From DATBLE01 sp963775695 (lineage in GTDB: Bacteria > Actinomycetota > Thermoleophilia > Gaiellales > Gaiellaceae): a stretch of 64,000 nucleotides of DNA. Shown piece by piece: positions 22,714 through 31,941 of the stretch. The DNA is taken from assembly GCA_963775695.1 (NCBI GenBank), contig CAVZJU010000002.1, positions 434,001 through 498,000 on the forward strand, read 5' to 3'. Numbering within the stretch: the stretch's first letter is position 1; every line of letters starts with the position of its first letter. Below the pieces are notes generated by a model. The model was not told the origin of the DNA and did no database searches. It saw only the letters and a list, made by a program, of their open reading frames with translations. The position numbers and the translations under genes are program-made.

Positions 22714-24132
22714 TCAGGAGCCGAAGAGCTTCCGGAGCGCCTCTACGTCACCCAAGTCGGTGATCACGCGCAGCCGGTCGCCCGGCTCCAGCACCGTCGA
22801 GCCGCGAACCGGTCGGGTCCGTCCGTCGCGCTCGAGTCCGTCCACCCAGGTGCGATCGGCGAGCGGAAGCTCCCTGATCGTGTGCCCGACCGCCCGCGAG
22901 CCCGCGTGCACGTCGAAGCGCGCCACGGAATGCGGCTCCGCGAGCCGCATCGGCACTCCGAGACGGGGCGCGACGAACGGAATCGACGTTCCCTGAACCA
23001 CCACCGACACCAGGACGACGACGAAGACGAGGCCATAGATCCGCTGCGCATCGTCGGCGCCGGCGATGACGGCGAACGTGGCGAGCAGGATCGGCACCGC
23101 TCCCTTCAGCCCTCCCCACATCACCAGCACACGCTCGCCGCGCCTGAGCCGGGTCGGCAGTAGGAGCGGCCCGCACGCGAGCGGACGTGCGACGAGCGCC
23201 AGGATCAGCGCAAGAAGGATCCCGTCCAGCCAGACCAGCCGCCCGTCGAGGCTGCCGAGGTCGATCGTCAGACCGAGCGCGACGAATACGACGATCTCGG
23301 CGAGGTTCGCCAGCGAGGTGTGAAACCGCTCGATCTCGCCCTTGTAGGGCGCGCGCGCGTTTCCGATGAGCACTCCGGCGACGAAGACCGCCAGGAAGCC
23401 CGATCCGTGGGCGACCGAGGCGGCGCCGTAGATGACGCCGGCGGCGGCGAGCGTCCTGATCGGGTGGAGCGCCTCGTTCGGCAGGTCGACGCGCCGCATC
23501 AATGGCAGCAGGACGACGGCACCGACGACGCCGATCGCCAGCCCGACCGACATCTCGACCGCGAATTCGTGCACCACCGTCCAGAAGCTCGAGTGGTCGT
23601 GGGTGGCGAAATCGAGCATCCCGATCATCAGTGCGATTCCGACCGGATCGTTCGCGCCGGATTCCCCTTCCAGGATCGTTCCCGTGCGACCGCCGATCTC
23701 CCGCTTGCCGAGGACGGAGAACATCACGGCCGGGTCGGTCGGAGCGAGCGCGGCGCCGAGGATGCCGGCCGTGGTCCAGCCGAATCCGAACAGCGTGTGA
23801 GCCGCGACCGCCATCAGGCCGGCGGTCGCGAACGTTCCGACGACACCGAGGGCGATGATCGGCACGCCGGCGACCCGGAAACGCCTCCAGCCGACCTGCA
23901 TGCCTCCGTCGAAGAGGATGGCGATCAGCGCGACCACTGCGATTCGCTCGACGTCGACCGTCGACAGTCTTGCCAGCCCGGGCCAGATGTCCGAGGCGAC
24001 GGCCGCCGCCGCGAGGAAGAGCGCCGGCGCCGGGACCGGGAAGATCTCGGTCGCCTTGTGCGCGCCGACGGCGAGCGAGAACGTGCCGGCGACCAGCAGG
24101 ACGATCAGGCCGAAGTCGGTGAGCTCGCTCAC
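22714..24132 (-). CDS. Monovalent cation:proton antiporter (CPA1/NhaP2-like) with TrkA-C domain
   Basis: 472 residues. About 12 membrane helices with the antiporter signature ALAPTDPAVMFSVLG and the ion-site segment EGESGANDPVGIALM, followed by a cytoplasmic TrkA-C domain (about residues 395-470, ending GSTVLEPGDRLRVITDLGDVEALRKLFG). The TrkA-C domain usually binds nucleotides or ions and gates K+/H+ antiporters such as the CvrA/NhaP2 group. It exports K+ or Na+ in exchange for protons. The GTG start at 24132 faces the enolase-superfamily gene with 20 bp between them. Confidence 0.88.
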   Translation of the reverse strand: MSELTDFGLIVLLVAGTFSLAVGAHKATEIFPVPAPALFLAAAAVASDIWPGLARLSTVDVERIAVVALIAILFDGGMQVGWRRFRVAGVPIIALGVVGTFATAGLMAVAAHTLFGFGWTTAGILGAALAPTDPAVMFSVLGKREIGGRTGTILEGESGANDPVGIALMIGMLDFATHDHSSFWTVVHEFAVEMSVGLAIGVVGAVVLLPLMRRVDLPNEALHPIRTLAAAGVIYGAASVAHGSGFLAVFVAGVLIGNARAPYKGEIERFHTSLANLAEIVVFVALGLTIDLGSLDGRLVWLDGILLALILALVARPLACGPLLLPTRLRRGERVLVMWGGLKGAVPILLATFAVIAGADDAQRIYGLVFVVVLVSVVVQGTSIPFVAPRLGVPMRLAEPHSVARFDVHAGSRAVGHTIRELPLADRTWVDGLERDGRTRPVRGSTVLEPGDRLRVITDLGDVEALRKLFGS

Positions 24133-24152
24133 GGCCGATACTCTCGCAGGCC

Positions 24153-25160
24153 GTGGGCACGTACTCCCTGATCTCCGACCTGCCCGTCGTCGTCGACCAC
24201 TACGCGCTCGAGGGTCTCGAGCAGCCGGTTTCTTCCGACTTCGTCCGGCGCTCGACCGTCATCCGCCTGCACGGGCACGGCGAGGAGGGGGTGGGGGAGG
24301 ACGTCACCTACGACGCCGAGGATCAGGGCCGCTTCCAGGCTGCGGGGCCGGTGCTGGACCTCGCCGGCGAGCACACGCTCGACGCTCTCTCGGCCCGCCT
24401 CGCCGGCCTGCCCGACTACCGGCGGTGGGGCTTCGAGAGCGCTGCCCTCGATCTCGCCCTCCGACAGGCGGGGCGGTCCCTGCACGAGGTGCTGGGGCGC
24501 GAGCCTCGGCCGGTGACGTTCGTCGTCTCGACCTCTCTCCCGAACGGGAGCGCCGAGCGGCTGCGCGCTTTACCCGGCATGCGCTTCAAGCTCGACCCCG
24601 AGGCGAGCTGGCACGAGGACGTCGTCGCCGAGCTGGCCGCGCTGGGCACGGTGGACGTGGTCGACTTCAAGGAAGCCTACTCCTGGCGGGATGCCGCGCG
24701 GACGCCGCCTGCGAGCCTGTACCGCCTCGTCGTCGAGGCGCTCCCGGACGCGCTGATCGAGGATCCGGCCGTCGCTGACTCCGAGAAGGGCGCGATCCTC
24801 GAGCCGCATCGCGACCGGATCACCTGGGACGCGCCGATCCACTCGGTCGCGGACGTGGACGCCCTGCCGTTCGCGCCGAAGGTGCTGAACTCGAAGCCGT
24901 CGCGGTTCGGCTCCGTCCGCCGGCTGTTCGAGTTCTACGATCTCACCGCCGAGCGCGGGATCCGGCTCTACGGGGGCGGCCAGTTCGAGCTCGGGCCCGG
25001 CCGCGGCCAGATCCAGTACCTCGCCTCGCTCTTCCACCCCGCGGCGGCGAACGACGTCGCGCCGTCTGGATTCAACGTCCAGCCTCTGCCGCCGGGTCTT
25101 CCCTCGAGCCCGCTGGCGCCGACGCCGGAGGCGACGGGCTTCCGCTGGTTGCAGGCGTAG
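24153..25160 (+). CDS. Enolase-superfamily-like protein
   Basis: 335 residues. Features of the enolase superfamily barrel can be followed: RFKLDPE (Lys-x-Asp), VDVVDFKEAY, ALIEDPAV, VLNSKPSRFG and the late strand with GGGQFELGPGRGQIQYLASLFHP. These are in the positions of the acid/base and metal ligands of mandelate racemase or o-succinylbenzoate synthase-like enzymes, but the metal triad is not fully canonical and the reaction cannot be named. TACTCT lies 8 nt before the GTG start, suggesting a leaderless transcript. Confidence 0.6.
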   Translation: MGTYSLISDLPVVVDHYALEGLEQPVSSDFVRRSTVIRLHGHGEEGVGEDVTYDAEDQGRFQAAGPVLDLAGEHTLDALSARLAGLPDYRRWGFESAALDLALRQAGRSLHEVLGREPRPVTFVVSTSLPNGSAERLRALPGMRFKLDPEASWHEDVVAELAALGTVDVVDFKEAYSWRDAARTPPASLYRLVVEALPDALIEDPAVADSEKGAILEPHRDRITWDAPIHSVADVDALPFAPKVLNSKPSRFGSVRRLFEFYDLTAERGIRLYGGGQFELGPGRGQIQYLASLFHPAAANDVAPSGFNVQPLPPGLPSSPLAPTPEATGFRWLQA

Positions 25161-25188
25161 CCGGAACGGGCATACGCTTCGAAGTTCC

Positions 25189-26370
25189 GTGCCGAGGTAC
25201 ATCCACCCGCGCCTGGACGGCAACGAGCGGTTCCGGGAACGGCGACGGCAGGCGCTGCGCAGACGCCGTCGCCGCCGACTCGCAGCGGCCGCAGTGCTCC
25301 TCGCGATCGGGGCAGGGATCGGCCTCGGCGCGACCCAGATCAGCGGGGGCCACCGTGCCGTCCGGCCGCCCTCGCGGCCGCCGATCCTGGTCGACAAGCC
25401 GCTCGTCCCCCGGCCGTACCCGACCGAGGTGCGCGGCGTCCACGTGACCGCGCCGCTCGCGGGCCTGCCCGGCAAACTCGAGGACTACACGGCGCTGAAG
25501 GCCTTCGGCCTGAACACGATCGAGGTCGACGTCAAGGACGAGAACGGCCAGGTCGGGTTCGTCACGCGCGACGTGCCCGCGCTCGCCCGCGAGATCGGGG
25601 CCGCGCGGCCCTACTACGACGTCGAGTCGGTCGTCGCCAGGGTGCACGCGGCCGGGATGTACCTGATCGGCCGCGTGGTCGTCTTCGAGGACCCGACCCT
25701 TTCGGCCGAGCGGCCGGCGCTCGCCGTTCTGCGCCCGGACGGCTCGCGCTGGCTCAACAACGGTGGCCTGGGCTGGGTGAACCCGTACGACACGCGGGTC
25801 TGGCGCTACGCAGTCGGAATCGGCGCGGCTGCTGCCAAGGCCGGGTTCGACGAGATCCAGTTCGACTACGTCCGCTTCCCGAGCGACGGCGACCTGTCCC
25901 AGATCGTCTACCGCCATGCGCGCGCCGAGCGCAAAGGCGCGACGATCGCGAGGTTCCTCCGGTATGCGTCGTCGGCGCTGCACCCGCTCGGCGTGCGCGT
26001 CTCCGCCGACATCTTCGGGCTCGCCGCCACCCACGACCTCGGGATCGGCCAGGTACCGACGAAGCTCGCCGGGTATCTGGATGCGATCTATCCGATGGTC
26101 TATCCGTCGCACTTCTCGCCGGGCGAGTACGGCATCACCGATCCCGACGCGTATCCCGGCCGGACGGTGGCGCGGGCGCTGTTCGACTTTCGCCGCCAGG
26201 TGAAGGGCCGTGCGGTGCTGATCCCCTGGCTCCAGGACTTCTCGCTGGCGCGCCGCTACGGGTTGATCGAGGTGACCGACCAGATCGCCGCCGCCCGCCG
26301 ACAGCACGCGCGCGGGTACATGCTCTGGAACCCCGAGGGGGTCTACACGCGCGACGCGCTCGCCGGGTAG
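25189..26370 (+). CDS. Membrane-anchored putative glycoside hydrolase (DUF4015-like)
   Basis: 393 residues. A very basic cytoplasmic N-terminus (RRRQALRRRRRRR) is followed by a transmembrane helix (about residues 31-50), then an extracytoplasmic domain of the DUF4015 type: EVRGVHVTA, GLNTIEVDVKDENGQVGF, GMYLIGRVVVFEDP, WVNPYD, FDEIQFDYVRFPSDG and a late YPMVYPSHF. This is a TIM-barrel fold related to glycoside hydrolases, with FDYVRFP as the most conserved strand. The substrate is unknown; cell-surface polysaccharide is likely. Its TAG stop overlaps the GTG of the next gene by one base. Confidence 0.8.
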   Translation: MPRYIHPRLDGNERFRERRRQALRRRRRRRLAAAAVLLAIGAGIGLGATQISGGHRAVRPPSRPPILVDKPLVPRPYPTEVRGVHVTAPLAGLPGKLEDYTALKAFGLNTIEVDVKDENGQVGFVTRDVPALAREIGAARPYYDVESVVARVHAAGMYLIGRVVVFEDPTLSAERPALAVLRPDGSRWLNNGGLGWVNPYDTRVWRYAVGIGAAAAKAGFDEIQFDYVRFPSDGDLSQIVYRHARAERKGATIARFLRYASSALHPLGVRVSADIFGLAATHDLGIGQVPTKLAGYLDAIYPMVYPSHFSPGEYGITDPDAYPGRTVARALFDFRRQVKGRAVLIPWLQDFSLARRYGLIEVTDQIAAARRQHARGYMLWNPEGVYTRDALAG

Positions 26371-27472
26371 TGACGGCCGACGCGCCTCCGTCTCCATCGC
26401 TCGCGCTGGTGGCGCCCGCCGAGCGCGAGGTCTCGTTCGGGCGGATCGCGGGCCGGCTGCCGCGCGGCACCTGGGCGGTCGTCGTCCGCGTGGGGGAGAG
26501 GTCGATCGCCGTTCGTCGCGTCACCGGCGGCAGCTTCGACTTCACCGTGGCGCTGCCGCGGAAGGAGATCACCGTGAAGGTCGCCGCGTACTCGTCGGGG
26601 CGCGCGGTGGAGCGGGCGACCGTCCCGCACGTGTTCGGCCTCCCGCGTTCGGCTGCGCCTCGCGCGGTCAGGGCGACGAAGGATCGCCGTCTGGAACGCA
26701 CCGTCCGCGCACTGGCCGCTCCTTTCCGGGCACGAGCGCGCTCTACGTGGAGGACCTCGTCACCGGGAGGGGCGGCGCCTGGAACGCCCGGGCGCGCTTC
26801 CCGGCTGCCTCGACGCTGAAGGTGGCGATCGCCGTCGAGGCGCTGCGCAGCCATGTGGGCAAGCCGGCGCCCGGCTCCTACCTCGACTCGCTCCTCCACC
26901 GGATGCTTGTCGAGTCCGACAACGACGCCGCCAACGAGACCGAGTCGACCTTCGGCGGCGGCGCGCGCGTCGACGAGCTGCTCCACGGGCTCGGGATCGG
27001 CGACACCTGGATGGGCGGCGGGTACCTCAGGGGCACGCCCGCGCTGCCGCCGATCCGCGTCCGGGTCGAGAGCCAGCCGTCGTTCCCCTGCTGCAAGTAC
27101 ACGACCGCGTACGACCTCGCCCGGCTGTTCACCGACATCCACCTCGCCGCGGACGGGCGCGGGCCGCTGATCGCCCGGTACGGGAGCGCATTCACCCCGT
27201 CGGACGCGCGCTACCTGCTCTACCTGCTCGTCCACGTGCCCGACCGCGGCAAGCTCGGGCGCTTCATCGGGGGTGGCCCGGACACGCTCCTGCACAAGGC
27301 CGGCTGGATCTCGTACGCCCGCCACGACGCCGGGCTCGTCTACTGGCCCGGCGGCGTCCTGGTCGCCGCGGTGATGACGTATGGGAACGGTGTCGGGACC
27401 GCATCGGACGTGCTCGCAGGGCGTGCGGCCAACCTTGCTCTCGCGCGGCTCGGCCAGAACCAGCATCGGTGA
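26370..27472 (+). pseudogene. Serine hydrolase (class A beta-lactamase-like) interrupted by a frameshift
   Basis: Two overlapping frames together make one protein. The first frame (from GTG 26370) encodes a beta-rich N-terminal region ending in ERTVRALAAPF. The second continues as PGTSALYVEDLVTGRGGAW and then the penicillin-binding fold with SxxK in AASTLKVAI, VESDNDAANE and a late HKAGW (KTG-like). The shift is -1, at about 26721-26727 in the run CCTTTCC, equivalent to one missing base. With that base restored the product would have about 367 residues. It may be a true inactivating mutation, a sequencing error, or a slippery site. The downstream frame alone (GTG 26747) keeps the catalytic domain but loses the first strand. 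Confidence 0.7.
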
Positions 27473-27520
27473 CAGGCTTCAGCCTGTTTCCGATTCGGCT
27501 TCCAGCTACCCTGGGCCGCC

Positions 27521-28192
27521 GTGATGGCGTTCCTCGTCGCCCTGGCACTGCTCGCGCCCGCCGCTCCGCCGAAGCCGCAGATCGTCTCGAAACCGATCCC
27601 GTTCGGCCTGCAGCGGAAGGCCGAGACCGCCGCCTACGCCCGGCGCCACTACGGCCTGAACACGTGGCGGCTCGAGAATCCACGCGTCATCGTCGAGCAC
27701 TACACGGCGTCGGAGAGCTTCGCGTCGGCGTACTCGACCTTCGCCGCCGACACGCCGGACGGCGAGCTGCACGAGCTGCCCGGGACGTGTGCCCACTTCG
27801 TGATCGACAAGGACGGGACGATCTACCAGCTCGTCTCGCTGACGACCATGTGCAGGCACACCGTGGGCCTGAACTACACGGCCGTCGGCATCGAGCACGT
27901 CGGGACGAGCGACGCCGAGATCCTCGGCAACCGGCGGCAGCTCGACGCGTCGCTCCGGCTGACCGCCTGGCTGATGGGCCGCTTCGGCATCCAGCTCCGC
28001 AACGTGATCGGGCACAACGAGAGCCTGACGAGCGCGTACCACCACGAGCGGTATGCCGCTTGGCGTTGCCAGACGCACGGCGACTGGACGCGCAAGGACA
28101 TGACCGTCTACCGGGCCCGCCTCGGCGTCCTGCTCCGGCCCTACCAGGTGCCGGTCGGCCCGCCCTCCCGGCCGGTTGCCTCCAGCTGTTGA
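27521..28192 (+). CDS. Secreted N-acetylmuramoyl-L-alanine amidase (amidase_2)
   Basis: 223 residues with an N-terminal signal sequence (MMAFLVALALLAPAAPP). The amidase_2/PGRP fold is shown by VIVEHYTAS (zinc His), CAHFVIDKDGTIYQLV, CRHTVGLNYTAVGIEHVG and the final zinc-ligand region around CQTHGDW. It should cleave the bond between MurNAc and L-Ala in peptidoglycan outside the membrane. TACCCT lies 8 nt before the GTG start at 27521; an ATG follows directly at 27524. Confidence 0.85.
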   Translation: MMAFLVALALLAPAAPPKPQIVSKPIPFGLQRKAETAAYARRHYGLNTWRLENPRVIVEHYTASESFASAYSTFAADTPDGELHELPGTCAHFVIDKDGTIYQLVSLTTMCRHTVGLNYTAVGIEHVGTSDAEILGNRRQLDASLRLTAWLMGRFGIQLRNVIGHNESLTSAYHHERYAAWRCQTHGDWTRKDMTVYRARLGVLLRPYQVPVGPPSRPVASSC

Positions 28193-28251
28193 CTGGCGCT
28201 GCTCCGCTCTTACACTTCCTTTACACGGCGATTAGACGGATCACAACACGG

Positions 28252-28782
28252 ATGGCGATACTGAGTCAGGCGATGCGTCGCTTCTTTCCGCTTGTCCTCG
28301 TCATGGCACTCCTGCTGCCGGCGGCAGCCTGGGCGGCTTCCGCCTCCTTGGACTCGTCGGTCGCCTCGGGTGACGGGACACTGGTGGTCGACAACGGCAA
28401 CGGCAGCGTGATCCTGCGCGCCCGCGGCGGAATCCTCGGCCGCTTCGACAACGGGAACGTCGTGATCTCCGACCTCGATCTCACCGACGGTCGGGTGCCC
28501 GTCGTCTCGGGGGCCGAGACGGTTCGCTTCCTCGGCGGCGGGCGGATCATGTACTCGGGCGAGGACGTCCGCTTCCGCATGATCGGCGGGCTCTACCGGG
28601 CCCAAATCGTCGCGACCGGCATCGACGTCAGCGCCGTCGGTCGAGGGGTCGCCGTTCTGGACGCGTCGGGCTACACCGACTTCCCCGGGCGCTACTCGCT
28701 CGACGGTGGGACGTTCCGTCCGCTCCCCGGCCATTCGACCGTCTACACGCTTGGTCAGGCGCCCGGTCCGCCGGGGAAGTGA
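28252..28782 (+). CDS. Secreted beta-rich hypothetical protein
   Basis: 176 residues, not recognised as a family. The N-terminus is a clear signal peptide (RRFFPLVLVMALLLPAAAWAA), cleaved after about residue 28. The mature part is beta-rich with repeated short strands (GTLVVDNGNGSVILRARGG, FDNGNVVISDLDL) and no cysteine. ATG 28252 and ATG 28273 are both possible; the second gives a more usual signal-peptide length. Its stop overlaps the response-regulator start (GTGA). The protein may be a sensor input or target of the two-component system that follows, by position only. Confidence 0.65.
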   Translation: MAILSQAMRRFFPLVLVMALLLPAAAWAASASLDSSVASGDGTLVVDNGNGSVILRARGGILGRFDNGNVVISDLDLTDGRVPVVSGAETVRFLGGGRIMYSGEDVRFRMIGGLYRAQIVATGIDVSAVGRGVAVLDASGYTDFPGRYSLDGGTFRPLPGHSTVYTLGQAPGPPGK

Positions 28783-29483
28783 CCAGCCGCCCAAACCAGA
28801 GCGTTCTGGTCGTCGAGGACGAGAGCTCGATCGCGTCCTTCGTCGCGCTGTACCTCAAGAACGCCGGGTACATGGTGCGGACCGCGGCGACCGGGAACGA
28901 GGCGCTCGCGCAGTTCCAGGCCTCGGCGCCGGCCCTGATCGTCCTCGATTTGATGCTCCCGGACATCGACGGGATCGAGGTCTGCCGCCGCATCCGCAAG
29001 AGCTCGGACGTCCCGATCCTGATGCTGACCGCACGCGACGAGGACGTCGACAAGATCATCGGCCTCGAGGTCGGCGCCGACGACTACCTGACCAAGCCGT
29101 TCAACCCGCGCGAGCTCGTCGCCCGGGTGAAGTCGATCCTTCGTCGGGCGTCGCCCGAGCGCCGTCAGATCGAGAGCAAGCAGATCCGTCACGGTCGGCT
29201 CCTGATCGACGCGGGCCGGCGCGAGGTGCGCGTCGGCGAGGAGGAAGTCCAGCTCGCGCCGAAGGAGTTCGATCTGTTGTGGGAACTCCTCGACCACCGC
29301 GGGCTCGTCCTCACCCGCGACCAGCTGCTCGAGCGGGTATGGGGCTACACGTTCGCGGGCGACACGCGCACCGTTGACGTCCACGTCCGGCAGCTCCGCC
29401 GGAAGCTCGGCGATGCGTCGCCGATCGTGACCGTCTGGGGGGTCGGGTACAAGGTGGCGCCCGCGAAGGACGCGGCCGCCTAG
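28779..29483 (+). CDS. OmpR/PhoB-family response regulator
   Basis: 234 residues. The receiver domain (about residues 8-120) has the acidic pair VVEDE, the phosphoacceptor Asp in IVLDLMLPD (about residue 57), MLTA and the Lys of LTKPF. The winged-helix output domain (about 135-230) has LAPKEFDLLWELL, RDQLLERVWG and TVDVHVRQLRRKLG. It is a complete, phosphorylatable transcription regulator. It precedes its likely partner kinase by 8 bases and is coupled to the secreted protein upstream. Confidence 0.92.
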   Translation: MTSRPNQSVLVVEDESSIASFVALYLKNAGYMVRTAATGNEALAQFQASAPALIVLDLMLPDIDGIEVCRRIRKSSDVPILMLTARDEDVDKIIGLEVGADDYLTKPFNPRELVARVKSILRRASPERRQIESKQIRHGRLLIDAGRREVRVGEEEVQLAPKEFDLLWELLDHRGLVLTRDQLLERVWGYTFAGDTRTVDVHVRQLRRKLGDASPIVTVWGVGYKVAPAKDAAA

Positions 29484-29491
29484 GAGCGATC

Positions 29492-30892
29492 GTGTTCCGG
29501 TCGCTGCGCTTCCGCCTGCCGGCGTTCTACCTGGCGGGCGTCGCGCTGGCGGGCATCGTCACGACCGTGATCGCGGTCCAGCTGTTCCAGGACCACGTCC
29601 GCTCGCAGTCGCTCGCCGAGCTGAAGCGGGAGGCGCGCGGGCTCTCGAGCCTGTACGCGCGGCAGGCGATCAGCTCGATCGACGAGGGCCGCTCGGCTCC
29701 CGAGTTCGCCGGCCGCGAGCTCGAGAAGGCGACCGGCGCCCGTCTCTACTACGTCGGCGCGCCGGTTTTCTTCCGGCACGGATCCGGGCTGCGCGAGCTG
29801 TCGCGCTCGGAGGTCGGCAACGAGTGGCAGACGCTGATCGACGGCAAGAAGGTGACCACCTTCGAGTTCACTCCGCCGGGCGAGGACAAGACGTTCCTCG
29901 CCGTGGGCCAGCCGCTCGTCCTCGAGGGGCAGAACTTCGGCGCGCTCGTCGTCGCGCGCAAGAAGACGGACCTGACCCAGGGCTGGTTCTCGCTCTTCGA
30001 GCTGCTCCTGGTCGCGCTCGGGGTCGGGCTGTTCGTGGCCGCCGGACTCGCCTGGTACCTGTCGCGACGGATCGCGACGCCCGTGCTCGCGCTCTCGAAG
30101 GCGGCAGACGGGATCGCCAAGGGCCGGTACGACGTCGACATCCCCGACGTGCGGGGAACCGACGAGATCAGCCACCTTTCCGGCCGCTTCCGTGACATGG
30201 CCGCGCGGCTCGCCGAGGCAGACGCGCGCGAGCGGAACTTCCTGATGTCCGTCTCCCACGAGCTGCGGACGCCGCTGACCGCGATCCGGGGCCATGTCGA
30301 GGCCCTCCGGGAAGGGCTGATCATCGACCCCGTGATGGAAGCGGAGTCGCTGAGTGTCGTCGCCGCGGAGGCTGAGCGTCTGGAGCGCCTCGTCGGCGAC
30401 GTTCTCGACCTCGCCAAGCTCGACGCGCACCGCTTCACGGTGCTGCACGAGGAGGTGGACATGGGGCGCCTCGTCGAGCAGGCATACGCCACCTTCGGCG
30501 AGGAGGCGAGACGCCGGGAGATCGACTACCGCTGCGACAGCGACGGTGCGCCGGTGATCGTCTCCGACGGCGATCGGGTGCTCCAGATCGTCTCCAATCT
30601 GCTCTCCAACGCCTTCCGCTGGACCCCCGACGGCGGTCGGGTCGAGCTCGCGCTCGCCGCCGCGAACGGCGCCGTCTCGGTCTCGGTTGCGGACACCGGG
30701 CCGGGGATCAAGCCGTCCGACCGCGACCGCATCTTCCGGCCGTTCTGGTCGCGGGACGGCGGCGGCACGGGGCTGGGCCTGGCGATCGCCCGCGAGCTTG
30801 CTGTAGCGCTCGGGGGCCGCATCGAGCTCCAGAGCGAACTCGGTACGGGCAGCCAGTTCAATCTGCGCCTGCCGGTGATGCCTCCATCCTGA
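29492..30892 (+). CDS. Sensor histidine kinase, partner of the upstream response regulator
   Basis: 466 residues: a transmembrane helix (about 8-30), an extracytoplasmic sensor region (about 31-165), a second helix (about 168-192), a HAMP domain, HisKA with SHELRTPLTAIRGH (His about 256), and HATPase with NLLSNAFRWTP, DTGPGIK and GTGLGLAIARELA. This is the standard EnvZ/PhoR layout. It should phosphorylate the adjacent OmpR-type regulator in response to an extracellular signal. GTG start, 8 nt after the regulator stop. Confidence 0.92.
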   Translation: MFRSLRFRLPAFYLAGVALAGIVTTVIAVQLFQDHVRSQSLAELKREARGLSSLYARQAISSIDEGRSAPEFAGRELEKATGARLYYVGAPVFFRHGSGLRELSRSEVGNEWQTLIDGKKVTTFEFTPPGEDKTFLAVGQPLVLEGQNFGALVVARKKTDLTQGWFSLFELLLVALGVGLFVAAGLAWYLSRRIATPVLALSKAADGIAKGRYDVDIPDVRGTDEISHLSGRFRDMAARLAEADARERNFLMSVSHELRTPLTAIRGHVEALREGLIIDPVMEAESLSVVAAEAERLERLVGDVLDLAKLDAHRFTVLHEEVDMGRLVEQAYATFGEEARRREIDYRCDSDGAPVIVSDGDRVLQIVSNLLSNAFRWTPDGGRVELALAAANGAVSVSVADTGPGIKPSDRDRIFRPFWSRDGGGTGLGLAIARELAVALGGRIELQSELGTGSQFNLRLPVMPPS

Positions 30893-30959
30893 GTGGGCCC
30901 GTAGCGCCGCCCGGCGGAGCCCGGCGGCGCTGGTCAAGCTGAGCGGCGGGCCGGCCGTC

Positions 30960-30965
30960 TACCAT
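30960..30965 (+). promoter_or_regulatory. -10 box of a leaderless promoter (UbiA-type transferase)
   Basis: TACCAT, 7 nt, then ATG at 30973. Confidence 0.5.
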
Positions 30966-30972
30966 CCGGCCG

Positions 30973-31863
30973 ATGGCCGTGACCGCCGTCGCCGCACCGC
31001 GCTCGGTCGGGCGCGCCGCGCTCGTCGCGCTGCGCCCCCGCCAGTGGACGAAGAACCTTCTCCTGTTCGCGGGCCTCCTGTTCGCGGGCAAGCTCGGCGA
31101 CACGGGCCTGTGGCTCGACGCCTGCGTGGCCTTCGTCGCGTACTGCGCGGCCTCGAGCGCGTCGTACCTCGCGAACGACGTCCGCGACGCTCCCCACGAC
31201 CGCGAACATCCGGTGAAGCGGCTACGTCCGATCGCGAGCGGCGAGCTGCCCGCCCGGCTCGCGATTGCGCTCGCGATCGTCCTGGTGTGCCTGGCGTTCG
31301 GCCTCGTCGCGTACCTCGGCCCCTGGTCGGTCGCGTTCATGGCCGGGTTCCTTGCGCTCCAGGCGGCGTACTCGGCCGGGCTCAAGCACGTCGTGCTCAT
31401 CGACGTGCTGGTGATTGCCGCGCTGTTCGTGCTGCGCGCGAGCGCCGGCGCAGAGGCGGTGGACGTCCATATCTCGCCCTGGCTCCTGATCTGCACGGGC
31501 CTGCTGGCGCTGTTCCTCGCGCTGGCCAAGCGCCGCGCCGAGCTCGTCCTCGTCGGCGCGGAAGAGACGCCCGGACGGCCCGTGCTCGAGGGCTACTCGC
31601 TCGCGCTGGTCGACCAGCTCGTCTCCGTCGTGGCTGCGTCCACCGTCATCGCCTACTCGCTGTACACGTTCGGCGCCCGCGACTCGAAGGCGATGATGGC
31701 GACCGTGCCGTTCGTCGTCTACGGCGTCTTCCGCTACCTGCTGCTCCTGCACCGCCACGACCTCGGCGAGGAGCCGGAGAACGTCCTGCTCACGGACGTG
31801 CCGCTGATCCTGACACTGGTCGCCTGGGCGGCGACGAGCGCCGTCATTCTCGCGCTGACGTAA
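30973..31863 (+). CDS. UbiA-family prenyltransferase, decaprenyl-phosphate phosphoribosyltransferase-like
   Basis: 296 residues with about nine membrane helices. The start LRPRQWTKNLLLFAGLLFAGK and the motif SYLANDVRDAPHDREHPVKRLRPIASG are characteristic of the actinobacterial decaprenyl-phosphate phosphoribosyltransferase group (Rv3806c-like). That enzyme moves phosphoribose onto decaprenyl phosphate on the way to arabinose donors for the cell envelope. The NDVRD aspartates bind metal and substrate. Other UbiA activities are possible because no arabinan-synthesis gene is nearby. Confidence 0.8.
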   Translation: MAVTAVAAPRSVGRAALVALRPRQWTKNLLLFAGLLFAGKLGDTGLWLDACVAFVAYCAASSASYLANDVRDAPHDREHPVKRLRPIASGELPARLAIALAIVLVCLAFGLVAYLGPWSVAFMAGFLALQAAYSAGLKHVVLIDVLVIAALFVLRASAGAEAVDVHISPWLLICTGLLALFLALAKRRAELVLVGAEETPGRPVLEGYSLALVDQLVSVVAASTVIAYSLYTFGARDSKAMMATVPFVVYGVFRYLLLLHRHDLGEEPENVLLTDVPLILTLVAWAATSAVILALT

Positions 31864-31941
31864 GCCGTGCGGATCGTGGCTTTCCCCGCCGCGGCCGACC
31901 TGCGCGGCCGCCGCAACCAAACGCGGCTGAGGGGCGGAGTT

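Noticed and set aside
24133..24152. A fourth symmetric divergent promoter between the antiporter and the enolase-superfamily gene
   Set aside because: The plus-strand box TACTCT fits, but no TANNNT sharing its TA lies at a suitable distance on the minus strand.
26747..27472. Separate intact beta-lactamase gene starting at GTG 26747
   Set aside because: The coding pattern continues upstream in this frame (PGTSALY) and joins the preceding frame, so one frameshifted gene is the better reading.
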